Part shown: positions 24,535 to 37,900 of the stretch, one piece after another
Layout of the letters: every line of letters begins with the position of its first letter
Numbering within the stretch: the stretch's first letter is position 1
Assembly: GCF_001949145.1 (NCBI RefSeq)
Contig: NW_019091571.1
Coordinates: forward strand, 232,729-296,728
Length of the DNA stretch: 64,000 bases
Direction of reading: 5' to 3'
Source: Acanthaster planci
Lineage: Eukaryota > Echinodermata > Asteroidea > Valvatida > Acanthasteridae
Program-made: the position numbers and the translations under genes
The notes under the pieces: generated by a model
Seen by the model: the letters and a program-made list of their open reading frames with translations, nothing else
Database searches by the model: none
What the model was told of the DNA's origin: nothing

Positions 24535-25411
24535 NNNNNNNNNNNNNNNNNNNNNNNNNNNNNNNNNNNNNNNNNNNNNNNNNNNNNNNNNNNNNNNNNN
24601 NNNNNNNNNNNNNNNNNNNNNNNNNNNNNNNNNNNNNNNNNNNNNNNNNNNNNNNNNNNNNNNNNNNNNNNNNNNNNNNNNNNNNNNNNNNNNNNNNNNN
24701 NNNNNNNNNNNNNNNNNNNNNNNNNNNNNNNNNNNNNNNNNNNNNNNNNNNNNNNNNNNNNNNNNNNNNNNNNNNNNNNNNNNNNNNNNNNNNNNNNNNN
24801 NNNNNNNNNNNNNNNNNNNNNNNNNNNNNNNNNNNNNNNNNNNNNNNNNNNNNNNNNNNNNNNNNNNNNNNNNNNNNNNNNNNNNNNNNNNNNNNNNNNN
24901 NNNNNNNNNNNNNNNNNNNNNNNNNNNNNNNNNNNNNNNNNNNNNNNNNNNNNNNNNNNNNNNNNNNNNNNNNNNNNNNNNNNNNNNNNNNNNNNNNNNN
25001 NNNNNNNNNNNNNNNNNNNNNNNNNNNNNNNNNNNNNNNNNNNNNNNNNNNNNNNNNNNNNNNNNNNNNNNNNNNNNNNNNNNNNNNNNNNNNNNNNNNN
25101 NNNNNNNNNNNNNNNNNNNNNNNNNNNNNNNNNNNNNNNNNNNNNNNNNNNNNNNNNNNNNNNNNNNNNNNNNNNNNNNNNNNNNNNNNNNNNNNNNNNN
25201 NNNNNNNNNNNNNNNNNNNNNNNNNNNNNNNNNNNNNNNNNNNNNNNNNNNNNNNNNNNNNNNNNNNNNNNNNNNNNNNNNNNNNNNNNNNNNNNNNNNN
25301 NNNNNNNNNNNNNNNNNNNNNNNNNNNNNNNNNNNNNNNNNNNNNNNNNNNNNNNNNNNNNNNNNNNNNNNNNNNNNNNNNNNNNNNNNNNNNNNNNNNN
25401 NNNNNNNNNNN
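24535..25411. other. assembly gap (877 N)
   Basis: Unresolved bases. A further single N lies at 25999. Any feature in the gap is unknown. Confidence 0.99.
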
Positions 25412-27100
25412 CGCAGCCCGGCCCGGCGTTGTCCTATGATAAATTGTAACTTGGAAGTTTCAAACTGCACGTGACATCTGCGCACAGCCTTGTGTCGAAA
25501 TGGGCTGAATTTTTTATTAGTACTTAAACATTATATAAATCGAACACAATGTAAAGTAGTAACATGACATCATTAGTTTATAGAGAAATGAATACTCAGT
25601 TATGTGCAAGTTGCTTAAACCTGGTTTGTACTATAAATACTCTGCAAAAAGCCGTGAGATTTTGTTTACAGTGTACGTCTTCGAAATATTCTTCAAGTGT
25701 GTATTAATTACATTACCATTTCTCAATCTCTGAAAAACCTGCTACACTTTCCCACGCAGCCGGTAAATTAACGGGTACATTTTCATGACATACTCTGCAA
25801 TAGCGGCATCAGCTCAGTCTACCACAACACCAGCCTGTCACAAAGTATCGGACATAGTCGAGCATCACTCAGCCCTAAGACGCCTTTTTGCGTTCATGTT
25901 TTCTCTTTCTCCATAATGAAGATTAAGTCGACATTATAACACGTGCGCTGCGCGTTGTGTTCGGCCGTCAAAATCGCCCCGTAAGCGATTCCGACGGANG
26001 AGAGAGAGGTTGTGTCCGGCACGTGGAGGGGTTAGGAGAGTTGGGCTTGTTGAAGTTCCGGAGGAAGGAAATCAGTTAAACTGTGTCATCGAGGGGTTTG
26101 CTATTTGGGAACGATTAAAGTGATGGTTGGTTTGACGGGGTGCCATTTTGTTTTATCTTTTCTATTGGTTTTTATTGCAACTCACAAGTCTATTATATCA
26201 CTCTGTAGATCACTTTAAAAGTTTTTATTATTACTATTTGAATCACATTGTAAGTTGGCACTTATGAGAATTAAATAACATAAACAGCACTTATTATCTG
26301 TACAATTGTTTCATTTTTAATGGTTTTAATCATACTAGTGTTTACTTCCATTTATCTTTCCCTTTAGGATAATATACAGTAACTCCCTTGAACTTGAATA
26401 TTTGTTTCCAGAAGAAGTTTTTTTGATACATTTTTATTATGTTTAATTGTTTCTGTGATGTTGATTAATTTTGCATGTTTTAATTCAATTTCTCATATTT
26501 TAAAATTATTTCAACCAGGACCCGCAGTATGTAACTGAAGAGGCCGCCCTGCACAAATAAGATGGCAAACAACTGAATAAATGAATTCATCTAGTTTTAG
26601 AAATCGTGATTTTGTCACAGGGAAAACGCTTTGACGAATTTTGGAAAGTATGCCTATTCTTAATTACCAGTATAAAATGGCCCGTGGGCTTCGTAGTGGC
26701 AAGGACTTGGATGCCCTCAGGGAGTCGTTTAAATTCCTTGGAACGATTTGCACCTGTTATAATGACCAAAAAACATCACCACTGGCACTGGGCTTCTTTT
26801 TTGCTCGAATCCACAACGAAAAGAAGCCGACGGGATTGACAAAACGGCACACGCTTACCCAGTGCGGTTCCCCAACGTCAACATGTGTTTTAATGTTGGT
26901 GTAAAATCGAGAGTTCCAACTTTTAGGTGTTAAGGTAGCGCACATGCGTCAGATATGTCATGTTTGGTAGCCGTCCACGTACATATATGAAGGCTTGAAC
27001 ACTTATGTGGAGTGCGGGACATTTTGTCACGGATATTTTGCTGGCTTCGAAACATGACAGCCTAACAGTTTCTTTGCCAGTCGTTGACGACTTCTCACCA

Positions 27101-27112
27101 ATGCCACAATGA
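27101..27112 (+). promoter_or_regulatory. three-codon upstream ORF overlapping the TDRD9 start
   Basis: ATG CCA CAA TGA ends on the TGA that overlaps the TDRD9 ATG (27109-27111) in an ATGA configuration. If it lies in the 5' UTR it could reduce or couple initiation at the main start. The transcription start is not known from the sequence. Confidence 0.4.
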
Positions 27113-30100
27113 GCCGTTTAACGACAGAGCTGACGTTTGACCACATCAATGACTTCTTTAAACTCGGGGTGAAGAATCCTCGTATGCCTGACACGCTAGC
27201 AAAGAGCAGCACGGGTGGCTGGGGGAGATGTCAACCACGTGAAGTGTCCGAGGCGGCGGACGCAGCTCAAGTCCCCAGCTACAGACGGTAAGAATTAAGA
27301 AGAAAGTAGAGGCTGGGTGGAGGGAGGGGAAGTGGGTTGATTCCTTCATGCTCTTTCTTTTGCATCCTTGGCTTTGCCTCCTGCTATCATCTTTTGGAAC
27401 AGTTACAGAATACCTGGCACCACTCACCTAATCGGCCATAGACCTTTTCCCAGTGATGTCACGATCGTGCTGGACCTCTGCTTTGTTGTGATGGTAATGA
27501 GTGCATAGTGTTGTGATGGTAATCTACCTATTCAAGATAAACTAGTCAAGTGTGCAGCGTTCGCACATGTGCTTGCACGTGGCTGAAGCTGCCCGTAGGA
27601 ATATATACGATCACCATGGCCAAGGCGGTCCATGTGTGGTGGTATTGTTTACATTTAGTCACGTGGGTGAAAAAGGTCTATTCCACCAGCCGACTGGCCT
27701 AGGTTAGATGTTGTCTACATTGCATTGCGACTGACGTTCAGGGTATGAAAGTCCTCCTACAATTCGAAATGTTTTCAATGTTTTTTCTCACATATTTACC
27801 TGGCGAAGACAGCTCGAATGTCATTCACAAGTGCCTTGTATCCCAAATTCTGGAAATGCTGTGTTGAAATTACCTTGTCCGCGGGCGTATTTAGTAATTT
27901 CAACGCAGCATTTTAGGAATTCGGGATACAAGGCTCTTGTGAACGACATTTGAGCTATCTTCACCGGGTAAAAATGTGAGGAAAATCGTTGAAAAAAATT
28001 GTGCATTGTAGGAGGACTTTTATACCCTGGACATTAGTCGTAGTGTAAATGAAGACAACGTCCAACTTGGGCTAAGCCCCACTGCACTCTCTATAGTGTT
28101 GCTGTAGTCTGAGTAACTTTGACCGTAGAAATCGCCTTTTTTTTTTACATGCGACCATGTCCAAATGTTAAGGCGATTTGTAGGGCTCAGGTTACTCGGA
28201 CTAGGGCATAAGAGGGCTACTATTCCATGTCATACAGTTGTAGCTAGCTGGCTACTGAGACAGCTGGCTGGCCACCTAGTGCGTGGATTTTGCATCACTC
28301 GCCTGTTTGAATATTTTGGAAGGGGGAATAGGCCTCTAGCAATTATATAATGTCAGTTCAGTGCCAGCTATTAAAAAAACAGAATACAGCAAAGTATACT
28401 TCATAGTTCAGTCACTATCCATCTCCTCTTGCTGTGGCATCGCTACAGTTTAGGACACCGAAATATATATGTATTTTTTTTATTTGTTCCAAATGCAAGC
28501 TGAGTTTGTGCATATTTTCTTAATTCACACCATCATGAGTCCCTCTCGCAGATGATTGTCAAATTTATTTGCATTGGCTGAGAAACATGGAAGAGGACTT
28601 TCTTGATGTAGGCCGATATTTGTTTCATTGATTAAACGCTGTCGGATATTTATCTTTCAAGCTTGATCAGTGTAGTGAATTTACACCTCTTCCATCTAAA
28701 TGTGCATGTACAATAACATAAAAAGCACAGTAGTTTGATAAGTCAGTCCTCTCATGCAACATGCGCAATTAATGCTTGTTTGATGATATGTGAAACTGTG
28801 ACTGTACATACATGCATGCTTCATAATCCCATTTAAGGCCCTGTGTGTAGAGAATGAAGCCTCTTGATAAACCAGTAGTCTGGTTCCCTGATCAAAGATT
28901 CCCTGATGACACTTGATAAAATCTTCGTTCTGGTATCACCCATGGATATAAGTACACCATGAAACAACATTTCAAGGGTCACAGGGAAAGCCTTGGGTGG
29001 ATCCTATGTTTAGATGTACATGTACATGTGCATGCAGGCTGTTAATGTTGGTAGACACTTCGAAAACATGCACCAATCTCCCAAAACGGTGTAGGAAGCA
29101 GTATTGTGTTACATGTGGCCGACTTGCAAAAGAAAACAATACACATCTACATGTACTCTATCTCATTATGCACGTCGACACAGCTGGAAGCACCTGTATG
29201 TCCCAACATGGACAGGATGAGTTTAGAATATCTCGGCTATTACCCGACACGGGGGGTTTGGGTCATGTGGACATTGGGTGATACTGGACCCTTGATTAGA
29301 TGAAAATACATGTAGTTGGAATCATCAGGTCTGGTATCCTGACTTATAAGCCACTGGCTGAAAGAAACTCCTTAAATGATTTGGGACAAATCTAGACTCA
29401 CTGGTGGGGCCATTAATACAGTATTGAATGTCGGCAGGTTTAATTTTGTTGGAAGAGAGAAACGCTTTGATATCTGAGTGAAATGAATTAAGGTGTAGAT
29501 CATGGAAGCTACAGTAGAGGGCGCTGTACATACACGTGTTTCCTGGTGCGCTAACTCAGAAAGTAAGGCCGTGTCCGAATCACTTGGCTAAAGCTGGAAA
29601 TTACGCACGAGTCTATGGTGGTGGCCGCGGCCAGTTCCCGTGAAGTCGTGTGTAAATTCGGGCCGTAGCCAAATGATTTGGACATGGCCTAACATTAACA
29701 TTAGCTTCAAGGAGTTACATTAAGTTACAATGAACTAAACTTAGGGTTTTGGAAGGCAGATACACCAGAAATTTATTGATTAGAGATACAGACATTGAGG
29801 AGACTAACCAGTGTAAGACCTACCACCACGATTAAGCCAAAGACAAAAAAAAATGCAAGTAGAAGTTAGATTAAAGTCCCAGAAATCCAGGACCAATTCT
29901 GAAACCAAATCTGAAGACACAGCCTATAATATGCAAACAAAAGAGACCAAATCCTACATTATAAATGGTGAAGGTTTAAGTACATGGTTTGTCAACCCAA
30001 TATCCAGGCTCCCTTGACTTCCAAAAATCCATATCTGTGGTCTCTGCTGATGAGTAAAGTAGCTTAGGGCATACCCAAATCGTCCAGTCTGACACTGTGT

Positions 30101-31909
30101 GATGTCTTTGTTGCCTAGCAACCCACAAGATGCCTATCACCAGCAGGAATACGTCCAGCAGTACCAAAAGCAATGGGAGGAGGAGCGATTGCAGGATCAT
30201 GGGGGCGGAGCAGCAGGGGGCGATATTGGAGCCAGGAGCATCCACACTAGTCTGTCGGGTGGGTTCAGTCATTAGCAGTGAGCTACGTGTAGATATCCTG
30301 AGAGCTTTGCAGACCAGAAACGTTCAGGGCAGAGAAACATGCCAATAAAATCAGGCTAACGTGACACGCTCCTGAAGGCCAAATAAAAAAAATAGTTGTT
30401 TCCTGTTACATTGAAAAAATATGACTATGGGTCGGTAGGTAAAAACCACAGACATAAAAATGCATAGACCACCAGTCTTGTGCGTATCACTATGATTTTG
30501 AAAAGTATGGGCAAAACGATGGATGGCAGTGTGTATTGCATTCCGTGCACAATGTCATGCATTCTCATTTGGTTGCATTGTGGTCTCAGAACACGTTCAC
30601 TTTTTCCTCTTCAGTACTGTCCTCTCTTCATTTCAAATGAACTGCGTCATTTTGAATTAACATCGGCCAGATTAAGAACAAAGAAGAGTTTTTTTCAATC
30701 CGAATATAGCCACGTAGAATTTTAGGCCTGGAATTCTTCAACTGTGCGTAAATTCCCAATATCAAAGCTAGAATTTGCCATTAGTTTTGATTTCAGTCAG
30801 GCGCCGCACATGTCGCGAAATGATCATGTAGTTTGGAATGCAATTTGGCAGTCTATTCATTAATATGCCATTAGTAAACCCCCATTTTTAGCCTACTTGT
30901 AGATATTAAGGTAGGATTGATGGTCAATTAATTTCGGTGTAAATACACTCACCTATTTGCATTGAACATGTACAGGAATTAACCCTAACAGTCCTCAGTC
31001 CACCAACAGGTGAAGGATTGAGGACTGTTAGAATCTCTGAATATAGAAAGTACGGCAGATGGCTTTGGGTGAAGTGACGACAGAGCAAGCTAACTTTTTT
31101 CAAGGGGACAAAGTTAAAATATTAGCAAACTAGAAAATATGCATGGGGAAGTACACAAAAAATAGAGTCTGGGGTTTACACTAATAAAACGATATACATG
31201 TACAGTGGTTTCTTCATCATTTTGCAGATTAGGTCGAGTGTTAAACTGGAAACACAACTATTCCTGGTTAGGCCTAAGACAGCGGAGTGAACAAGCTGAA
31301 TCAATGTTTTCAGCTGTCTTGTGGGCAATTTTAAAAGGGGTCATTCCATGAGGTTGGGGCATTATTTGTGATGATGTCAATTGTAACATGGGTTCCGTAT
31401 AAATCAACAGCCACTTCCCTGCATTGACATTGTTATACTTCTTGCAAGGCTGAATACACAGATGTGTGTTATTTCTAGAGAGTAAATGACCTGCTCTACA
31501 GGTCATGACAGACGGTAAAAGGTACCCATGTAACAAGGACACCGTTACAAATTGTGCCCCAACCTCATGGAATGACCAAAATAAGTACATAACAACAATA
31601 TTGGAGAGAACATACAGGGTGTGGATGAGGGGACTTTCAGGGTTTAAATTATCTGTCGTTTCCCATATCATTAAGATTTAAGCACAGTGTTAAAAGCACC
31701 AATAACTGAGCTCATGGCCAGTAATTCTCAGTTAACTGTTGATTTAAATGTTGTTGCATGCACGACCAGATTTGGAGAGCATGACGGAGAGTGACGTCTT
31801 CAGCTTGCCCAATGATATTCCTGCAGAGCTTGCATCCCGAGTCTACCACAACTACAACTTCGATCACACTTACAATCCGGCACTCCCGATCACAGAGTTC
31901 AGTGAGCAG
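27109..31909 (+). CDS. TDRD9: TDRD9 exons 1-3: N-terminal region (residues 1-153)
   Basis: Exon 1 encodes the conserved start and a polar linker. Exon 2 (30119-30258) is rich in Gln, Glu and Gly (VQQYQKQWEEERLQDHGGG). Exon 3 (31770-31909) ends YNPALPITEFSEQ, the segment just before the helicase core. Exon 2 ends at donor gtgggt (30259), giving a phase-1 G that pairs with the AT opening exon 3. Exon 3 ends at CAG before gtggaa, preferred over the gtgagc eight bases upstream because it preserves alignment with vertebrate TDRD9. Confidence 0.8.
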
Positions 31910-34900
31910 GTGGAACTTTGCTCCTTTTTATTTTTCTGGAATATTATTAAATGTAAAAGATGTGAAGGGGGGGTATTGGGATCTGGGATGGGCGTGGCAT
32001 TCAGAGGATGGTGTGGGTGTGATTGGTGATAATATTATTAATTATCAAAAAGCCATTGGGTTCTAGTGAGAGTTCATTTACGAGTACAATGAGTAACAAG
32101 GTGGTGTAGAGTGGCCTAAGGGGTCATGGCTCGTCCTTGTCAACCTAGAAGATATCTGGCCAAAACCTTATATGATCTGGTCTTTGCTGACAACAAAGTG
32201 CTTTGAGAGTCTCCAACGCCAAAGGTCCAGTACATAGCTCAATGAATTCAGTTGATGGAGCTGAAAGAATGTTAGGACAAGAATAAGTCTTTTGTGAATT
32301 GAATTTGAATGAAATATGGTAAGATTCGCGTGAACATAACAATTTGAATTCCCCATATTAGAGACACTGTTGCTATACCTCGTGATTCGGGCTTGCAAGC
32401 TTTTGCTTTACATACCGGTAAGAGATACCTTGCGTCAATATGCCATTTTCAATGGATAAGAAGGGCACAAAGGAACCAGTCCATTCCAGAGATAGTGGTT
32501 GCTATGCAAAAGCTTGCCCCAAATCATGAGGTACATGTATAGCAACAGTGTCTTTAGTTTGGTGAATTCAAATCGTTACGTTTAAGTGCAATAGGTAACC
32601 CAGTGTACCAGATTTTACTCAAGTTTAACTCACAAAAGGTTTATCGTGAGTCCACTGTGAGTTTCTCTGCTCTAATGAAGTTTTATTAACTGAAGTTGTG
32701 TATCCATTGCCGTCAGGTTGTAAACACCATTGAGGCCCATTCAGTGGCGATTATTCAGGGACCTACAGGAAGCGGTAAGACAACCCAGGTGCCTCAGTAT
32801 ATCTTGGATTACTACGCCATCCAAGACAAGCACTGTAACATCATCGTGACCCAGCCCCGCCGTATCGCCGCCATCAGCATCGCCCGACGGGTCTGCGAGG
32901 AACGGCGTTGGCAGCTGGGAAGTCTCGTCGGGTACCAGGTTAGATTTGGTTTCTGAGGTGGGCGCAATTCCGCAGTGCCTTGTTTACCTACCCTTACCTT
33001 ATTGTGATTTAAAAAGAGACTACATGTATTAAGACCAGTTTCCGTCTTTATTGTCATAAAGAGACACAGACAGCATTGCTTAAGCAATTGCAGTGTTCAA
33101 TCAATTCTAAATACTTCATTGTGACTGATGCGAACATGGACACAAACACAGACCAGACAGTCGATAAAGTTGGATCATGTTCAACTTGGCCAGCCTTCTG
33201 CGTCAAGTTGTCAGAGGTGGCCCATACAAATGGGCAGTGATAGGAGGGGGTGTTCAGCAATATCGCTGTTGCTTTGAGTATCATGCACTTGGCGCAGTTT
33301 GGCCCATCTTGCCTGTCCCCACCTCATAACTGACAGTAGATGAAGTCCATGTGTATTGGATTACAGTGCCAGTTTAACTTCAAGAAATAGAATAACCATA
33401 AAAAGGCATCCACCAGACTACTTAAACCTCCACTCCCAGTCAGTATCTGGCATTCTCCTGATGACAAGCAGAGCATACTGCTCGAAATGTCGAATACCTC
33501 TGGTTCTTTTCAGAACCGCAAATACTCACAAAAGAGATACGTCCATGGTGCTACCGCAAACCTATTTTCTATTATAAAAAGGCATATCAGTCAGAAATGA
33601 CGGGTTTCAGATGCCATCTTGTTTCAATAATTTGATGGAATGATGTCACACACCATCTCTTCTTCATATGTCACCGTCTTGATATCTTGCCGACTGTCGT
33701 CGATTGTGACATCTCTATAGAAACTAGGCTTAACCCTTACCCTCCCAAATCCTTTTCTGCAAAGTAGAGGAATTTGGAGGATTCAGGGTGTATGGCAGAA
33801 ATGCTTGGCTGATTTCAAAGGATGCCATACATGAAGGTTGTGAATTAGTCCTTATGTTGTTTGTGCTTAGTCAAGCACAAATTCAGCCCGATATTTCTTT
33901 TGAATCAACTGCACAGCTCAAGAGTGCCATTCGCACTGCCTCAACATAATGACAGGAAATGCCAGAGGATTTTGAAAGATTTGGGCTGAATGCAATTTTT
34001 TCATGTTGGAAATCGGAGGATTTCGGAGGATGCAGGATGGTTCCTAGTAAAAGGGCCTGGGGTAAGGGTTAACAGCCATTCCCGAAGAAGATTTAGGAAT
34101 ATTTTGTAGGAATGAGGAACAAAAAGTTCAGGTGATGATACTTTACATGGAACTGCCTAACTCTTGGAGGATTCAGGAAGGTTTGTAACAAGACTGTTCA
34201 GAGAGTCAGTTATCCTGTATCCAGAGTGGGTTTGGTTCTGTAGCTCATTCATAGTGAATCAAAGTGCGGTCAGTCAGAACGAACAACTGTTCATTGAGCA
34301 ACTGAAACTGTCTAAAGTACATAGTCATTCCTGTGATCACAAAGCACTGTATGGAGTCATCTCAGTCAAGGACTTGTTTCTCAAGATATTGCACAAGTTT
34401 GACTTAAAACCCATCACTTCTAGTATACAAGCCTGTCACGTTTACTCTGCCAGTAAGCTCTTGAAGACATCGACAGAATATTCCCATTATGTGATGTAAG
34501 CATGCCCAAACTGTCAAAATATGCCAACCCCTGTGCAGATTTTCTTGTTATGTTCATTACTGACTGCTTTGTTAAACAAGGCAGTGCCCACGTTTTTGGC
34601 TGGTAAACTGAGAGTAAAACCATCTGTGACCCTTGGTCTTACATTTGTTTGTTTGTATCAGGTTGGCATGGATCGATGTGTTTCCGATGACACCAGGCTT
34701 ACGTTCGTTACCACCGGTGTACTGTTGCAGAGGCTAGTGAACAGCCGCACCATGAACAAATACACACACATCATTCTTGATGAGGTACGGTGTCTTAACG
34801 TACAGCGTGTGGACTGTAATGAATTGTTCAAAGAGTGACAGTGAATTTGTATGTCGTCTTTCCAGTGAGCTATACTGTCCAAACACTGGCTCGACACGTG

Positions 34901-37900
34901 TTAATTGGGCAATATCCGACTCAATAAGGCAGTTCCAGTTCCAATGACCTCTGACACAAGGTCGTGTGAGTAACATATGCTCATGTAGGGTATGTGGGTT
35001 ACTAGCACAATGTATATGGTTACTTGGTGTGGTTTGGTTTGGTTTGGTTTATTTCACATCTTCGTTAACATTGCAGGTGGACGAACAGTGAAAATAAATT
35101 CAGATTAACAAGATACGCAATGTTATGATATTAATTCATTTACAATAAACGAAAATGCAGGATGCTGGGTAGAAAGTCGAGGCTTATACGAGACCCAGCA
35201 CCCCGTCTTACAATGAACATTCCATTTCTACACGTTTTGACAAAATATAAGTTATATCAAGTTGTCTCAGTACAATACAAATACATTTAGCTGGTACACA
35301 TGAATACGCTGACGGCTTTGTGTGCCGAGAAGCAACATGAAATGGGACCCTGACTGTGTGCCCTGCAGTACCGCAGTGTTAAACCATGTCTGAATGTTGT
35401 GTCTAGAGTTGGGGCTAGCTATTCATCAGTTAAAAAACGCATGGGCAGTTTCTAAACAAATGACATAGCCATAGTGCTGAATGCCTCGTATTTAGTCAGA
35501 AGAGACTGGATTTTATTACCACCTTCTTGGCTGGGGAAATATTCTTTTTTTTGTCACAGTCGTAATTTTACCTACGTGGGCTGAAAAAGTATGACTTTCC
35601 GGCAGTACAAAAGCAAAAGAATCATCCATTCAATATCGAGACATCTCACTCGGCTATCAAAACACTAAATACTAAACACTTCTACTAAATCTATTGAATA
35701 AAAATACAGCCTTCTTTCAAATGAAGGGGTAAATGTACATTTTGAGATTACTTCTGACACCTAGAAAAGATGATATTTCTGCAAACTTGGCTGCCCACAG
35801 GAATTGCAGACAGTGTGAAAGGTGTCAATAGATTAATATTTAGCTCAGCAAAATGTAAGAGCCATTCATATACCAGATATTTACTCGGCAATTATCTCTA
35901 CACTTTGCTATTTTATGAGGTTCATACCAGAATGCCATGTTTCAATCTTGGTTATCAGTTGTTGATGTATTTTGCTTCTCTTCAGGTGCATGAACGAGAT
36001 CAGGAGATGGACTTTGCCCTGCTCGTGACGCGGAAGCTACAGAGGTCAAACTCCAGACACGTTAAGGTAGGATTACCTTTTTTCCCTTTTCAAATTGTCA
36101 CCCTAGAATGCTAGCATTGGCCCAAATTATTCACATTTCTTTTGTACATTGACTTCACTTTCCTTTTTAATGTGACAGATTATTTTAATGTCGGCGACCT
36201 TTGACACCTCGATGTTTGCACATTACTTTGCCATGCCCATCGCGGGAAAGTTGGAAGATGCACCAGTTGTGAACATTGAGGGCAGAATTTACGATGTGCA
36301 AGAGCATTATGTGGAGGACATCTCACATCTGGGACCGGTGAGACAGGTGTCCTACGTCCTTGATAAAAGTCTGTGATAATAAAACCTGAACTCTTTCTTG
36401 TCAATGAAACAACACCCTACAGTTAACCCTACATTGCCTGCACTTTTTTCCATATAAGAATGTCGAAGGATATTGTAAAACCAAATGGGCTAAATCTTGA
36501 ATTTCTCATTTTTAAGTAGTATTGATGAACCCAAAACACTTGCAAAAGTCTTCCTGAATCCTCTGCTCTGCATAAAACTCATTGCACCCATTACACATAC
36601 ATTGTTTTTCAAGTGAAAGCTCCATATAAAGAAAGAGTTACGTTGGCTCTACCTTTTCTCACCCCGCCTGATTGAATTTGGAAGGTCTGGGAAGTTTATG
36701 GCTTACAACCCAACTAAATCAAATTTTAAGAGCAGAATCCTTTTTCTTGTTCCCAAACTTTTAATATTCCCGTTTGGTCATACCATGGTCCATATTAAAA
36801 AGGCTTGTATTTGATTTTACAGTACATTGAAAGTGAAAACGGGGATGCGGCAGTAACGAGTGAAGCCTATGACCTAGCCAGAGCCTTGATTGTCCAATTT
36901 GATGAGCTGGAAGTGGCTGAACAAGGGTGAGTATTGTCCTTAGTTGCAGACCCCAGTAATATATTTGCCAACGATATTTGCTGCCCTTGCGATGGTAGAA
37001 CTCGGAACAGACCTTGTTGCCGAAAACTGCAATCTGGAATGGTAACTGTGACAGGAAGAAGCTGAATTCCCACAGAGTGATGGAGTCGGATTGACCTCAA
37101 AGCTAAGTTGGTCTCACCGTGTATTGAAAATTCATGGGGACACTGGGTGGTATGACCAGAGATTGGCAATAAAAGATCATTGCCAGTCGGAAATTTGCTA
37201 AAATAGGGCCGGATAACTCCCCCGTAGTTGGATTGAACTGATCCTACATTAGGGTTAAATTGCATTGGATAATGTTCATGGTGACGCTTGGTAATGTGGC
37301 CAGAAACACCCATAAAAGAGGATTATCAGTTGGAAAATTTCAGTAAGAGAGCTTTGTAAGTCAATTGGTCAACTTGAACTGCAAGGGTATTATTTTGGAT
37401 TCAGCTATGTCCAAGTTCCATTCCAATTCATTTTGCTTTGTTCAAGCCAAAGCAGTTGTCAAACACGAATCGTTGTAGCTTAAAATGCTCCTGTGGATAA
37501 TTACATTTAATATTGAATGTTTCATTGTTCTCTGTTCCAGAGATCATGAGAAGAGTGGTCGGGCTAAACACAGGGGTACAGTCTTAGTCTTTCTACCAGG
37601 TAAGCCCAGGTGTTTTGATTGCATAAGAAGAATTGCAGTCAATGGATTCTGTGCAGAAGCACCCCCTCATTGGGGAGAAAGAGAGAGGTGGGGCATGCAA
37701 CCTATGCTTACGTAAAAACCCCATGAAGTTGTACATTTTTCAGATTAAAATTACATCTCCTTTGATAGCCTTACATACCAGGTTTGGATCTCTGAACACA
37801 AAAAGTCTGTGTCATGTACAGTTAGAAGACGTGTGGACTTGGACAGTTCCACACAATGTTTCCTTTTCTCTGAAAAACAGGTTGAGGGGTATTGTGAGGT

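Larger units (their letters stand above)
22949..27108. other. intergenic region between paralog 3 and TDRD9, with assembly gap
   Basis: Apart from the repeats listed separately and the N run, I see no gene. The stretch at about 25920-26040 is locally CpG-rich (gtgcgctgcgcg, ttcggccgtc) and could be an upstream promoter, but nothing confirms this. Confidence 0.5.

Noticed and set aside
24483-25485. Apparent 318-323-codon frames
   Set aside because: Nearly all codons are N from the assembly gap.
31748-32029. Open frame continuing past TDRD9 exon 3
   Set aside because: Only 31770-31909 matches TDRD9; the extension after CAG|gtggaa is low-complexity intron.
34164-34499. 111-codon frame as an extra TDRD9 exon
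   Set aside because: Exons 4 and 5 join exactly in phase and match TDRD9 without inserted sequence.
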